A stretch of 38,992 nucleotides of DNA, taken from Spirochaetales bacterium. GTDB taxonomy: Bacteria; Spirochaetota; Spirochaetia; DAHUYW01. Position numbers and translations under genes: made by a program. The notes beneath the pieces were generated by a model that worked only from the letters and a program-made list of their open reading frames with translations, was not told the DNA's origin and searched no databases. Numbering within the stretch: position 1 is the stretch's first letter; every line of letters starts with the position of its first letter. The stretch lies in NCBI GenBank assembly GCA_027306915.1, contig DAHUYW010000038.1, positions 1 through 38,992 on the forward strand. The letters are read 5' to 3'. This document shows, piece after piece, positions 31,729 to 38,992 of the stretch.

Positions 31729-32601
31729 ATGAAAAAACTGAGGTACTCTCGTCTCGCGCAGATCCTTTCTTTGGGCGTTGTCGTCCTCCTAAGCGGCTGC
31801 AGCAGCATGACCGTGCTGAATCCCAAAGGCCAGGTCGGACAGGATGAAAAGAGCCTCATCCTCACGGCCGGCGCGCTCATGCTGATAGTCGTGATCCCTG
31901 TCATCGTGATGGTGTTTCTCTTTGCCTGGAAGTACCGGGAATCCAACAAGAAGGCGACATACAGCCCGGACTGGGCTCATTCCAGGAAAATCGAGGCCAT
32001 AGTCTGGATCGTGCCCGGCGTCATCGTTCTGGCCCTGGCGATCCTCGCGTGGACCTCCTCCCATTCGCTGGATCCCTTCAAGCCGCTCGACGCAAAGGCG
32101 GCGCCCATCAAGATCGAGGTAGTCTCGCTCGACTGGAAATGGCTCTTCATATACCCCGACCAGGGGATAGCGGCCGTCAACCAAATTGCGTTTCCGACGA
32201 ACGTGCCCGTCGATTTCTACCTCACCTCGGGCTCGGTCATGAACTCGTTCTTCATCCCGCAGCTCGGCAGCCAAATCTACACCATGGCGGGCATGGAAAC
32301 GCAGCTCCATCTCATTGCCAACAAAGCCGGCACCTACAGCGGCCTATCGGCGAACTTCAGCGGCAGGGGATTCTCCGGCATGGCCTTCACGGCCTTGGCA
32401 ACCTCGCCGCGGCAATTCGACGACTGGGTGAAGAAGATCAAGAGGTCATCCAAAAAGCTGGACCAGTACGGCTATACCGAGCTCGCAGAGCCCAGCCAGT
32501 ACAATCCGGTCGAGTACTTCTCATCGGTCAAGCCTCATCTGTTTCGTGACATCATCGACAGCTACGCAGATAAGCAAATGAGCTCGGCGTCCATGGAGTG
32601 A
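31729..32601 (+). CDS. cyoA: Cytochrome bo3 ubiquinol oxidase subunit II
   Basis: 290 residues. Lipoprotein signal with lipobox LLSGC (Cys24), two membrane helices (about 44-67 and 88-110) and a C-terminal periplasmic cupredoxin domain. The CuA ligand set of cytochrome c oxidases is absent ([25 protein letters not shown] instead), which identifies a quinol oxidase subunit. The segments [21 protein letters not shown] and [15 protein letters not shown] are typical of CyoA. First gene of cyoABCD; its stop overlaps a GTG before cyoB. Confidence 0.95.
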   Translation: MKKLRYSRLAQILSLGVVVLLSGCSSMTVLNPKGQVGQDEKSLILTAGALMLIVVIPVIVMVFLFAWKYRESNKKATYSPDWAHSRKIEAIVWIVPGVIVLALAILAWTSSHSLDPFKPLDAKAAPIKIEVVSLDWKWLFIYPDQGIAAVNQIAFPTNVPVDFYLTSGSVMNSFFIPQLGSQIYTMAGMETQLHLIANKAGTYSGLSANFSGRGFSGMAFTALATSPRQFDDWVKKIKRSSKKLDQYGYTELAEPSQYNPVEYFSSVKPHLFRDIIDSYADKQMSSASME

Positions 32602-32603
32602 TC

Positions 32604-34592
32604 ATGTTTGGAAAACTTACTCTCTCGGCACTACCCCTCGACATCCCCATCCAAATGGTGGCGGTCCTCTTCATGGTGGCGGTGGGAGTGGCCATCCTGG
32701 CGTTCATCACCTACAAGCGGAAATGGAGGTGGCTGTGGACGGAGTGGCTTACCACGGTCGATCACAAGAGAATCGGGATCATGTACATCATCGTGGCATT
32801 CGTCATGCTCCTCCGCGGAGGGGTCGATGCCCTGATGATGCGCTCCCAGCAGGCGCTTTCGTTCGGCTCGTCCTTTGGCTACCTTCCACCGAATCATTAC
32901 GACCAGGTCTTCAGCGCCCACGGCGTGATCATGATTTTCTTCATGGCCATGCCCTTCCTCATTGGGTTGATCAATATCGCGGTGCCGCTCCAGATCGGCT
33001 CGCGCGACGTTGCCTTCCCTTTCATGAACTCGATAAGCTTCTGGCTTTTCGTGGTGGGCGCCGTGCTCGTCAATCTCTCTCTGGTCTTCGGAGAGTTTGC
33101 CAAGACCGGGTGGGTGGCCTATCCGCCGCTTTCAGAGCTTCGCTACAGTCCGGGCGTCGGGGTTGACTACTACATATGGGCCCTTGAGATAGCCGGCGCT
33201 GGAACGCTCATGACGGGCATCAACTTCTTCGTGACTATCATCAAGATGCGGGCGCCCGGAATGACGCTTATGAAGATGCCCGTGTTTACCTGGACGGCTC
33301 TTTGCACGAACGTGTTGATCATCGGGGCCTTCCCGATCTTGACGGTGGTCCTTGGTCTTCTCGCCGTCGACCGCTACCTCGGCATGCATTTCTTCACCAA
33401 CAGTCACGGCGGCAATCCGATGATGTACGTCAACCTGTTCTGGGCGTGGGGTCATCCCGAGGTCTACATCCTCATCTTGCCCGCCTTCGGCATCTTCTCG
33501 GAGGTGGTGGCAACCTTCACGGGCAAGCGGCTGTTCGGCTACACCTCCATGATCTACGCGACCATCGCCATCACGGTGATCTCATTTCTCGTCTGGCTCC
33601 ATCACTTCTTCACCATGGGGTCCGGCGCGAACGTAAATGCCTTCTTCGGCATCGCGACCATGATCATCGCCATTCCGACCGGAGTGAAGATCTTCAACTG
33701 GCTGTTCACCATCTACCGCGGGCGCCTGCGGTTCACCGCGTCGGTCATGTGGACCCTCGGATTCCTGGTCACCTTCACGATCGGCGGAATGACCGGGGTC
33801 ATGATGGCCATTCCGCCTGCCGATTTTCTCCTGCACAACAGCCTGTTCCTGGTGGCCCACTTCCACACTGTCATTGTCGGTGGCGTCGTCTTCGGCGTGT
33901 TTGCCGGGCTCACCTACTGGTTTCCGAAGATCTTTGGATTCAGGCTCAACGAGAAGCTCGGCAAGGCCTCCTTCTGGTTCTGGCTCATCGGGTTCTACCT
34001 CGCCTTCATGCCGCTCTATATCCTTGGCTTCATGGGGATGACCCGCCGCATGAATCATTACACCAATCCGGCGTGGCATCCCTTGCTCCTTGTCGCGGCC
34101 GCCGGCGCAGTGGTCATTGCCTTCGGAGTCCTCATCCAGATCGTGCAGGTATACGTGAGCTTCAAGAACCGCAATGAGAACCGCGACGTGACGGGCGATC
34201 CGTGGGATGGACGCACCCTGGAGTGGTCCGTCGCTTCGCCGCCGCCCTTCTACAACTTCGCCGAGATTCCGAATGTGCATGAGCGGGACGCCTATTGGGA
34301 GATGAAGCACAATGGCAACGGACACCCCAAGCCTTCCGAGTATCACAAGATCCACATGCCGAAGAATACGGGGGCGGGGGTGATAATCGGCGTCTTCAGC
34401 CTCGTCCTCGGGTTCGCCATGATATGGCACATTTGGTGGATGGCTATCGCCGGCTTCCTCGGGGTGATCGTCACGTTGATAGCCCGCAGCTTCAACTACG
34501 ATTCCGATTACTACGTGCCGGCAGAGGAAGTGAAGCGGATTGAAGACGGGCACTCTCAGGCAATGGCAGGAGGCATAAGCCATGGCAGATGA
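32604..34592 (+). CDS. cyoB: Cytochrome bo3 ubiquinol oxidase subunit I
   Basis: 662 residues, the length of E. coli CyoB. ATG 32604 is used ([15 protein letters not shown] 5 nt upstream) rather than GTG 32598. It holds the low-spin heme, heme O and CuB. The quinol-site residues of E. coli (Arg71, Asp75, His98, Gln101) are conserved in [14 protein letters not shown] and NHYDQVF. The metal-ligand histidines are in [16 protein letters not shown] (with the cross-linked Tyr), LHHFFTMG and [11 protein letters not shown]. It reduces oxygen to water and pumps protons. Last 100 residues form the extra helices typical of bo3 oxidases. Confidence 0.98.
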   Translation: MFGKLTLSALPLDIPIQMVAVLFMVAVGVAILAFITYKRKWRWLWTEWLTTVDHKRIGIMYIIVAFVMLLRGGVDALMMRSQQALSFGSSFGYLPPNHYDQVFSAHGVIMIFFMAMPFLIGLINIAVPLQIGSRDVAFPFMNSISFWLFVVGAVLVNLSLVFGEFAKTGWVAYPPLSELRYSPGVGVDYYIWALEIAGAGTLMTGINFFVTIIKMRAPGMTLMKMPVFTWTALCTNVLIIGAFPILTVVLGLLAVDRYLGMHFFTNSHGGNPMMYVNLFWAWGHPEVYILILPAFGIFSEVVATFTGKRLFGYTSMIYATIAITVISFLVWLHHFFTMGSGANVNAFFGIATMIIAIPTGVKIFNWLFTIYRGRLRFTASVMWTLGFLVTFTIGGMTGVMMAIPPADFLLHNSLFLVAHFHTVIVGGVVFGVFAGLTYWFPKIFGFRLNEKLGKASFWFWLIGFYLAFMPLYILGFMGMTRRMNHYTNPAWHPLLLVAAAGAVVIAFGVLIQIVQVYVSFKNRNENRDVTGDPWDGRTLEWSVASPPPFYNFAEIPNVHERDAYWEMKHNGNGHPKPSEYHKIHMPKNTGAGVIIGVFSLVLGFAMIWHIWWMAIAGFLGVIVTLIARSFNYDSDYYVPAEEVKRIEDGHSQAMAGGISHGR

Positions 34593-35196
34593 AGTCTTGC
34601 GTGGCCATGCCGTTCCCGCCGACGGGCACGAGCACCACGACACCGCTTCGACCAAGGTCTTCGGCTTCTGGATCTACATAATGACCGACTGCATCTTGTT
34701 CGCGACCCTGTTCGCAACCTATGCGGTGGTGGGTAGAAACTACGCCGGCGGTCCGACGGGGGCGATGTTGTTCCATCTTCCCGGCGTGCTCATCGAGACC
34801 TTCTGTCTTCTCACGAGCAGCTTCACCTACGGCTTGGCGATGCTCGCCATGAACAGGGGGAGTCGCAACCTGGTCCTTGGTTGGCTCGGCATCACCTTTC
34901 TCCTGGGAGCCTCGTTCGTCGGTATTGAGGTGAATGAGTTCTATCACCTGATCATCGAAGGTCACGGCCCCGGGCAGAGCGCCTTCTTGTCGGCCTTCTT
35001 CACCCTGGTGAGCACCCACGGGATCCACGTGAGCATCGGTCTGCTCTGGATGGCGATCATGGGAGTCCAGGTAGCGAGGAAGGGCTTGAACTCCAGGAAC
35101 AACACGCGGCTCATGAATCTCAGCCTTTTCTGGCACTTCCTGGATATCGTCTGGATCTGCGTCTTCACCTTCGTCTATTTGATGGGAGCGATGTAA
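34582..35196 (+). CDS. cyoC: Cytochrome bo3 ubiquinol oxidase subunit III
   Basis: 204 residues; starts 11 nt inside the cyoB end, so translation is coupled. Five helices with subunit III signatures: [56 protein letters not shown] and [22 protein letters not shown] His-rich N-terminus ([13 protein letters not shown]) is usual for CyoC. It carries no redox centre and supports complex stability and proton uptake. Confidence 0.97.
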   Translation: MADEVLRGHAVPADGHEHHDTASTKVFGFWIYIMTDCILFATLFATYAVVGRNYAGGPTGAMLFHLPGVLIETFCLLTSSFTYGLAMLAMNRGSRNLVLGWLGITFLLGASFVGIEVNEFYHLIIEGHGPGQSAFLSAFFTLVSTHGIHVSIGLLWMAIMGVQVARKGLNSRNNTRLMNLSLFWHFLDIVWICVFTFVYLMGAM

Positions 35197-35201
35197 AACC
35201 G

Positions 35202-35528
35202 ATGAGCAACGAACACGTCGCCGGTGCAGGGCATGGAAGTCTGAGATCCTACCTCACCGGATTTCTTCTGGCCATTGTCCTGACCGTCATTCCCTTTGCG
35301 ATCGTCATGACCTCCGCGATGTCGCACACAGCCATCGTCGTAACGATCGTCGCTTTCGCCGTCGTGCAGATCGTCGTCCATCTCGTCTTCTTCCTGCATC
35401 TGAACGGGTCGTCCGAGCAACGATGGAACGTGGTGGCCTTTGCCTACACGATCCTCATCCTCGCCATCGTCGTGGGGGGCTCGGTGTGGATCATGTACCA
35501 TCTGAATTACAACATGATGGTTCACTGA
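35202..35528 (+). CDS. cyoD: Cytochrome bo3 ubiquinol oxidase subunit IV
   Basis: 108 residues, three membrane helices (about 17-37, 45-66, 80-102) and the HLVFFLHLNGSSEQRWNVVAF motif typical of the COX4/CyoD family. It begins 5 bases after the cyoC stop and is the last structural gene of the operon; the heme O synthase is encoded divergently upstream of the DOMON gene rather than after cyoD as in E. coli. Confidence 0.95.
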   Translation: MSNEHVAGAGHGSLRSYLTGFLLAIVLTVIPFAIVMTSAMSHTAIVVTIVAFAVVQIVVHLVFFLHLNGSSEQRWNVVAFAYTILILAIVVGGSVWIMYHLNYNMMVH

Positions 35529-35587
35529 GAGACAGTCGGGCGCCGAACCGAGGCCGCACAGGACAGGGCCGAGGTCCGGGGGTCCCG

Positions 35588-35732
35588 CAGGTTGTTGAGA
35601 AACCTGAACAAAGGCGCACAAGGTCGCGCGACCGAATCCCGAAGATCGGCACTCCCTTCGAACCAACCCGGGTGAAGCAGACGAGAGGTGCCGATCTTCG
35701 TGCTCAAAGAAAGTATTTCAACAACCTGTTAG
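35588..35732. repeat. 145-bp element with nested inverted repeats between convergent genes
   Basis: The ends are CAGGTTGTTGA (35588-35598) and TCAACAACCTG (35718-35728), an 11-bp perfect terminal inverted repeat. Inside are CAGGTT/AACCTG (35588-35593 and 35601-35606), the perfect palindrome GGTCGCGCGACC (35622-35633), and a 13-bp perfect inverted repeat CGAAGATCGGCAC (35640-35652) with GTGCCGATCTTCG (35688-35700). The right end overlaps the TAA stop of the DUF2231 gene. It could be a MITE-like or REP-like element also serving as a bidirectional terminator. No transposase is encoded. Confidence 0.65.
35717..35731 (-). repeat. Stop-codon-linked repeat motif, copy 2 (DUF2231 gene end)
   Basis: Plus strand TTCAACAACCTGTTA; on the minus strand TAACAGGTTGTTGAA starts exactly at the TAA stop codon (35731-35729), identical to copy 1 at btuB (20214-20200). 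Confidence 0.7.
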
Positions 35733-36229
35733 ACGCCGCTCCCGTAGACGATGTTTCCTCCGAAGTATCCGAGAAAGACCACATCGACGAACGCTGCCAG
35801 GTAGAGGATCTTCGAGGAGAGCGAGCCGGGACCGGCGCGCCGGTTGGAGATGACGATTCCAAGAAGCCACAGGAAGAGCAGCGGCGCGAAGATCAGCTTC
35901 ATCTCGATGTTCGGTCCCCACGCATGCTGGTAGACGTGCTGCCAGTCCATTAGTCCGAAAGCGGCGGTGAAGAAGTACGCGACAAACGAGATGACGATGA
36001 CATGCCGGGCGCTCGTGTAGAGCGCCGGCTTGTTGAAAATCCATCCGACGTAGGCGAGCAGGAAGGCTGTCGTGATGCTACCTATGGTGACGTGGACGAG
36101 GAGCGGGTGGATGGGATGATCGTAGTGGAAGAGCTCGAAGAGACCGTGCTTGCCGTAGAAGAGATTCGCGACGGCGTTCACGGGTCCGCTTTCGAGCGGG
36201 GAAAGAAAATGGGTGTAAAGCCAATTCAT
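35729..36229 (-). CDS. DUF2231-family membrane protein
   Basis: 166 residues from ATG 36229 (MNWLYTHFLSP). It has the family motif HPIHPLLVHVTIG (about residues 38-50) and four membrane helices (about 46-66, 77-98, 112-130, 138-158). Conserved His residues in this family have been proposed to contact heme or metal, which is not testable here. A TTG-started longer form from 36268 is possible, but its start overlaps a TTGACA that may be the -35 (36268-36263). Its stop is inside the repeat element. Location beside cyo genes hints at a respiratory or envelope role; function unknown. Confidence 0.75.
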   Translation of the reverse strand: MNWLYTHFLSPLESGPVNAVANLFYGKHGLFELFHYDHPIHPLLVHVTIGSITTAFLLAYVGWIFNKPALYTSARHVIVISFVAYFFTAAFGLMDWQHVYQHAWGPNIEMKLIFAPLLFLWLLGIVISNRRAGPGSLSSKILYLAAFVDVVFLGYFGGNIVYGSGV

Positions 36230-36285
36230 AATGCCCGTCATGGTCCGCGTGGCGATCATCTTTGTCAAGGACGCCGCGGCCGAGG

Positions 36286-36312
36286 TTAAGTTTTCGACTT
36301 GCCCGCCGATAA
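36286..36312 (+). promoter_or_regulatory. Sigma-28 (FliA) flagellar promoter
   Basis: TTAAGTTT (36286-36293), exactly 11 bp, GCCGATAA (36305-36312). This matches the FliA consensus TAAAGTTT-N11-GCCGATAA at all but one base. It drives the 56-residue gene 22 bases downstream. Confidence 0.88.
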
Positions 36313-36333
36313 GCCTAGGTAAGGAAGGATGCT

Positions 36334-36504
36334 ATGGACATTAGCGGGATCTCTACGTCCATTCAATCACTCTCAAACATCCTCAAGCAGGCGGCCGGAA
36401 GCGGCACCGATCTGACCGAGAAGCTGCTGGAGATTAGCGCGAGCAACATCGTGGAGCGCAACAAGCTTTCGACCATCGGCCAGTTCATCGATCTTTACGC
36501 GTAA
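36334..36504 (+). CDS. 56-residue putative motility protein (YjfB-like)
   Basis: From ATG 36334 to TAA 36504, with AAGGAAGG just upstream. The product begins MDISGISTSIQSLSNILKQA and ends TIGQFIDLYA; it is mostly amphipathic helix, with no signal or membrane segment. The MDIS start and length resemble YjfB-type putative motility proteins. The near-perfect sigma-28 promoter immediately upstream ties it to late flagellar genes, strong independent support. Monocistronic: a GC-rich hairpin follows. The exact function of the family is not known to me. Confidence 0.8.
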   Translation: MDISGISTSIQSLSNILKQAAGSGTDLTEKLLEISASNIVERNKLSTIGQFIDLYA

Positions 36505-36536
36505 CACACCTCCTCCTTGAGCTGTTCATTCATCGT

Positions 36537-36560
36537 CACGGCCGGCCCCGGCCGGCCGTG
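36537..36560 (+). terminator. GC-rich hairpin after the motility gene
   Basis: CACGGCCGGCC (36537-36547) and GGCCGGCCGTG (36550-36560) are an 11-bp perfect inverted repeat with a tiny loop. No T-run follows, so termination may be partial or factor-dependent. Confidence 0.55.
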
Positions 36561-36672
36561 GCACTTGTGATCCTTCGCGTGCTACGACGCCCACTCACTG
36601 TCCCCCAGGACTTCCTCCCCGCTTCCGCTCGCCATAGTCCCGGCGGCGCTTTCAATTCCTCCTCGATCAACC

Positions 36673-36678
36673 TATAAT
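36673..36678 (+). promoter_or_regulatory. -10 element of the M20 peptidase gene, short leader
   Basis: Perfect TATAAT; predicted start about 36685, 7 nt before ATG 36692. A weak TTTCAA lies 17 bp upstream. The ATG at 36677 overlaps the -10 and is therefore rejected as a start. Confidence 0.6.
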
Positions 36679-36691
36679 GTCGCCAACGAAA

Positions 36692-37852
36692 ATGAGTTAC
36701 ACGACACCGGCGAGCGTAGTCGAGCTGTTGCGTTCGACCGTTCGAATAAACTCGGTGAACGGCAACGTGCGGGGAAGGCCGGGATCGGAAGATGAGCTTA
36801 TTGGGTTTCTCGAGGCGGCGGCCCGCTCCTTCGGTCTCGAAACGAAGCGTTTTCCCGTCGAGGGATATGGCACAAACCTCCTGGTTCTCTTCGAGCGGCG
36901 GCCCGGTTTGCCCTGGCTGCTCTTCGACAGCCATGCCGACACGGTATCTACGGAGGGAATGTCCATAGATCCCTTCGGCGGGGAGATACGCGACGGTCGG
37001 CTTTGGGGGCGGGGAGCCTGCGACACAAAGGGGAGCGGGGCTGCAATGCTGTGGGCGGCCCGCGCCTATGCAGCCTCGAGTGCCGGCTCGAAGAACATCG
37101 CGATTCTCTACTCGGTCGACGAGGAATGGGGCATGCGCGGAATCCGCTCCTTCCTCACGCAGGACTACCCAAGCCTCGGGTTCTCCTTCGGCGGGGCCAT
37201 CGTTGGAGAGCCCACGCTCCTTCGGGCGGTGGTGGCCCACGGCGGGATCTGCCGCTTCCGTGTCACTACCAAGGGGGTGGCTGCGCACTCTTCAAATCCC
37301 TCGCTCGGACGTTCGGCAATCAGCGCGATGATGCGGATTCTCGACGCCGTGGAGTCGCGCTACGTGCCCGCTCTTCGAGCCACTCATCCCCTCATCGGCA
37401 CGGCCCAGTGCAGCGTCAATACGATCCGCGGGGGCGTCGCCTCCAACATCATCCCGGACCGGTGTGAGATCGAGATCGACCGCCGCATGGTTCCCGGAGA
37501 GCGCCCAGAGGAGGTCACCCGCCGCTTCGATGAGACGCTTGCCGCTGTCAAGCGCGAACATCCGGAGGTCGACTACGTCCTCGAGTCGATCTTCGAGGCG
37601 CCTCCCCTTTCCGCCGACGGCTCGGACGCGCTCGTGGCCACGATTCAGAAGGTGCTTCGCACCATGGGCCTTTCCCCGGAGCCGAGCGGGGCCGCCTACA
37701 CGACGCACGCGGGGGCTTATGCCGCTGCGGGACTCCCTGCGGTCGTGATCGGGCCCGGAGATCTCGCAAAAGCTCATACCGCCGACGAGTGGATCGAGCT
37801 CGCCGAGCTTGAGCGGAGCGTCGAGGTCTACCGCGGAATCATGGAAGCGTGA
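36692..37852 (+). CDS. M20-family metallopeptidase/deacylase (ArgE/DapE-like)
   Basis: 386 residues from ATG 36692 (MSYTTPASVVELLRST). The two-zinc M20 active site is complete: DSHADTV, the catalytic and bridging Asp in GRGACDTKG and the EE pair in SVDEEWGMRG, a zinc-ligand Glu region GEPT and a C-terminal His in KAHTADEWIE. The inserted dimerisation domain has GVAAHSSNPSLGRSAISAMMRIL and IPDRCEIEIDRRMVPGE. Such enzymes hydrolyse N-acyl amino acids, small peptides or related amides; which one is not readable. LrgA and LrgB follow within 4 and 32 bases, so the three likely form an operon. Confidence 0.9.
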   Translation: MSYTTPASVVELLRSTVRINSVNGNVRGRPGSEDELIGFLEAAARSFGLETKRFPVEGYGTNLLVLFERRPGLPWLLFDSHADTVSTEGMSIDPFGGEIRDGRLWGRGACDTKGSGAAMLWAARAYAASSAGSKNIAILYSVDEEWGMRGIRSFLTQDYPSLGFSFGGAIVGEPTLLRAVVAHGGICRFRVTTKGVAAHSSNPSLGRSAISAMMRILDAVESRYVPALRATHPLIGTAQCSVNTIRGGVASNIIPDRCEIEIDRRMVPGERPEEVTRRFDETLAAVKREHPEVDYVLESIFEAPPLSADGSDALVATIQKVLRTMGLSPEPSGAAYTTHAGAYAAAGLPAVVIGPGDLAKAHTADEWIELAELERSVEVYRGIMEA

Positions 37853-37855
37853 GCG

Positions 37856-38215
37856 ATGCTCGGCGGATTTGTCATCATCGTTGCCTTTCTGATCGCGGGC
37901 GACCTGATTCAGCGACTCGGGCTTCCTATCCCAGGCAACGTCATCGGGATGGTCCTGCTTGCCGTTGCCCTCAGGCTGAAGGTGGTGCGGGAGGAGTGGA
38001 TCGAGGGGGCGGTGGCGGCACTCATCGACAACCTTTCCCTTCTGTTCGTTCCGGCAGGAGTCGGGGTGATGGCTCTCTTCGGAATCATCCAGCGGCAGTG
38101 GTTGGCTATCTCGCTCTCCATTCTCGTGAGCACCTTGGCGATCCTTGCCTTCACCGGAGCCGCCGCGACCGGTTTCGGACGCCTCTTTGGAGGCAGCCGC
38201 AGGGAGGGCGCATGA
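37856..38215 (+). CDS. lrgA: CidA/LrgA-family membrane protein
   Basis: 119 residues, about four helices, with IQRLGLPIPGNVIGMVLLAVALRL and SLLFVPAGVGVM, the CidA/LrgA signatures. The ATG follows the M20 stop by 3 bases. Known members pair with CidB/LrgB in holin-like control of autolysis or, in some bacteria, in pyruvate transport; which role applies here is unknown. Confidence 0.92.
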   Translation: MLGGFVIIVAFLIAGDLIQRLGLPIPGNVIGMVLLAVALRLKVVREEWIEGAVAALIDNLSLLFVPAGVGVMALFGIIQRQWLAISLSILVSTLAILAFTGAAATGFGRLFGGSRREGA

Positions 38216-38246
38216 GTAGTGCGAACGGCCCTCGAATCGAGGCGCG

Positions 38247-38954
38247 ATGAGCCTCACGAGCTTCGCCGCCTCACCCCTCTTTGGGCTCGGGCTGACCCTT
38301 CTCGTCTACGCGGGAGCGAAGAGGCTCTACGGTCGGGTACACTTCTTTCTCCTCCACCCCGTGCTCGTGAGCATTGCCTTCATCATAGCCGCGCTCAAGC
38401 TGCTCGACATCGACTATCCGACCTACATGAAGGGCGGCAGCATCGTCGCCTTCTTCCTTGCTCCGTCGGTAGTGGCGCTCGGGTTGCCGCTGCACCGCCA
38501 GCTGAAGCGCCTCGCCTCGCAGGCGTTGCCCCTCGTTCTGACTACCGCTTTCGCGAGCGCCGTGGGCATTGTGGCCTCGGTTGCACCGGTCATCATCCTC
38601 GGCGGACCGCGCGAGATCCTCGCGTCGCTTGCGCCGAAATCGGTTACCACCCCCATTGCGATCGTCGTGTCCGAGCAGGTCGGCGGCCTCCCCTCGCTGA
38701 CGGCCGCAGCCGTCGTTCTGACGGGGGTAGTCGGCGCCGTCGCAGGGCCAGTGATTCTCAGGCTCATCGGCATAACCGAGGGCATCGCCTTCGGCTATGC
38801 CATGGGGACCGCGTCGCACGGGATAGGGACCGCGCGCTCCCTGGAGTCGGGAGAGATCGAGGGTGCGGCGAGCAGCCTCGCCCTCTGCATGAATGGGATC
38901 GCCACCGCCGTGCTTGCACCCTGGATCGTGCGCTTGCTGGTGGGAAGCGCGTAG
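38247..38954 (+). CDS. lrgB: CidB/LrgB-family membrane protein
   Basis: 235 residues with about seven helices. Typical segments are YMKGGSIVAFFLAPSVVALGLPLHRQ, LAPKSVTTPIAIVVSEQVGGLPSLTAAAVVLTGVVGA and AFGYAMGTASHGIGTARSLE. GAGG lies 5 nt before the ATG. A short perfect inverted repeat CCTCGA-A-TCGAGG (38229-38241) spans that Shine-Dalgarno and could tune its translation relative to lrgA. Partner of LrgA. Confidence 0.95.
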   Translation: MSLTSFAASPLFGLGLTLLVYAGAKRLYGRVHFFLLHPVLVSIAFIIAALKLLDIDYPTYMKGGSIVAFFLAPSVVALGLPLHRQLKRLASQALPLVLTTAFASAVGIVASVAPVIILGGPREILASLAPKSVTTPIAIVVSEQVGGLPSLTAAAVVLTGVVGAVAGPVILRLIGITEGIAFGYAMGTASHGIGTARSLESGEIEGAASSLALCMNGIATAVLAPWIVRLLVGSA

Positions 38955-38992
38955 ACGCGGCCGTATCGCGTGGGGAGGCCGCCCATTCTCCC

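Noticed and set aside
36677..36679. ATG upstream of the M20 peptidase
   Set aside because: Overlaps the TATAAT box, so it would not be transcribed.
1..38992. CRISPR arrays, insertion sequences, prophage or toxin-antitoxin modules
   Set aside because: No regularly spaced direct repeats, transposase, integrase or recognisable toxin-antitoxin pair seen on either strand.

Overview
The window is GC-rich bacterial chromosome, most likely from a member of the Spirochaetota (Spirochaetales-like). This rests on gene content and style rather than a marker gene: a sugar-binding protein whose signal peptide ends in the Cys-less FATGSQE style common in Treponema and Spirochaeta, an Lpt/OstA outer-membrane operon next to rpoN, chemotaxis cheR-cheB, and a flagellar-type sigma-28 promoter. 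No rRNA gene is present, so the assignment is inference.

Layout. 1-4377 (minus): pyrG-lptC-lptA-lptB-rpoN, a tightly overlapping operon (CTP synthase, LPS/glycolipid export, sigma-54; rpoN runs off the left edge). 4476-6654 (plus): cheR-cheB. 6698-7546 (minus): a YmdB/TIGR00282-family protein with most metal and catalytic residues replaced. 7819-8675 (plus): a sigma-54 promoter, hsp20, a one-base-overlapping 49-residue membrane protein and a strong terminator. 8922-9005: tRNA-Leu(CAG). 9280-10171 (minus): a frameshifted SBD-HNH restriction endonuclease aimed at phosphorothioate DNA. 10235-12404: a small membrane protein, a Cys-rich PAS protein and an SDR-fold protein lacking the YxxxK motif. 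12555-17012 (plus): a sugar ABC importer (binding protein, two permeases, no ATPase) with its LacI regulator and a matching operator at the promoter. 17041-22451: a KimA-like potassium/APC transporter, tonB, and btuB behind a cobalamin riboswitch. 22548-27448: a DUF6941-like protein, a penicillin-acylase family hydrolase, an NAD-dependent epimerase and an aldo/keto reductase. 27533-35528: a patatin-POTRA-barrel protein, heme O synthase, a DOMON lipoprotein and cyoABCD (quinol oxidase). 35588-35732: a nested inverted-repeat element. 35729-38954: a DUF2231 membrane protein, a sigma-28-driven 56-residue motility-type protein, an M20 peptidase and LrgA/LrgB.

How it fits together. CyoABCD plus heme O synthase give an aerobic quinol oxidase; the DOMON lipoprotein may handle heme or electrons beside it. 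TonB and BtuB form a B12 uptake unit under riboswitch control. The ABC importer and LacI form a self-contained sugar regulon. RpoN has a plausible target in the same window (hsp20), and a sigma-28 promoter links a small protein to motility.

Most notable: (1) several transcription units have a -10 box only 6-15 nt before the start codon and no Shine-Dalgarno, i.e. leaderless or near-leaderless mRNAs, beside genes with strong Shine-Dalgarno sites; (2) a 15-nt motif beginning exactly at the TAA stop codon of two unrelated genes; (3) the sigma-54/hsp20/micro-membrane-protein module; (4) two apparent pseudoenzymes; (5) an antisense sigma-54-like promoter whose predicted start falls at the edge of the LacI operator.
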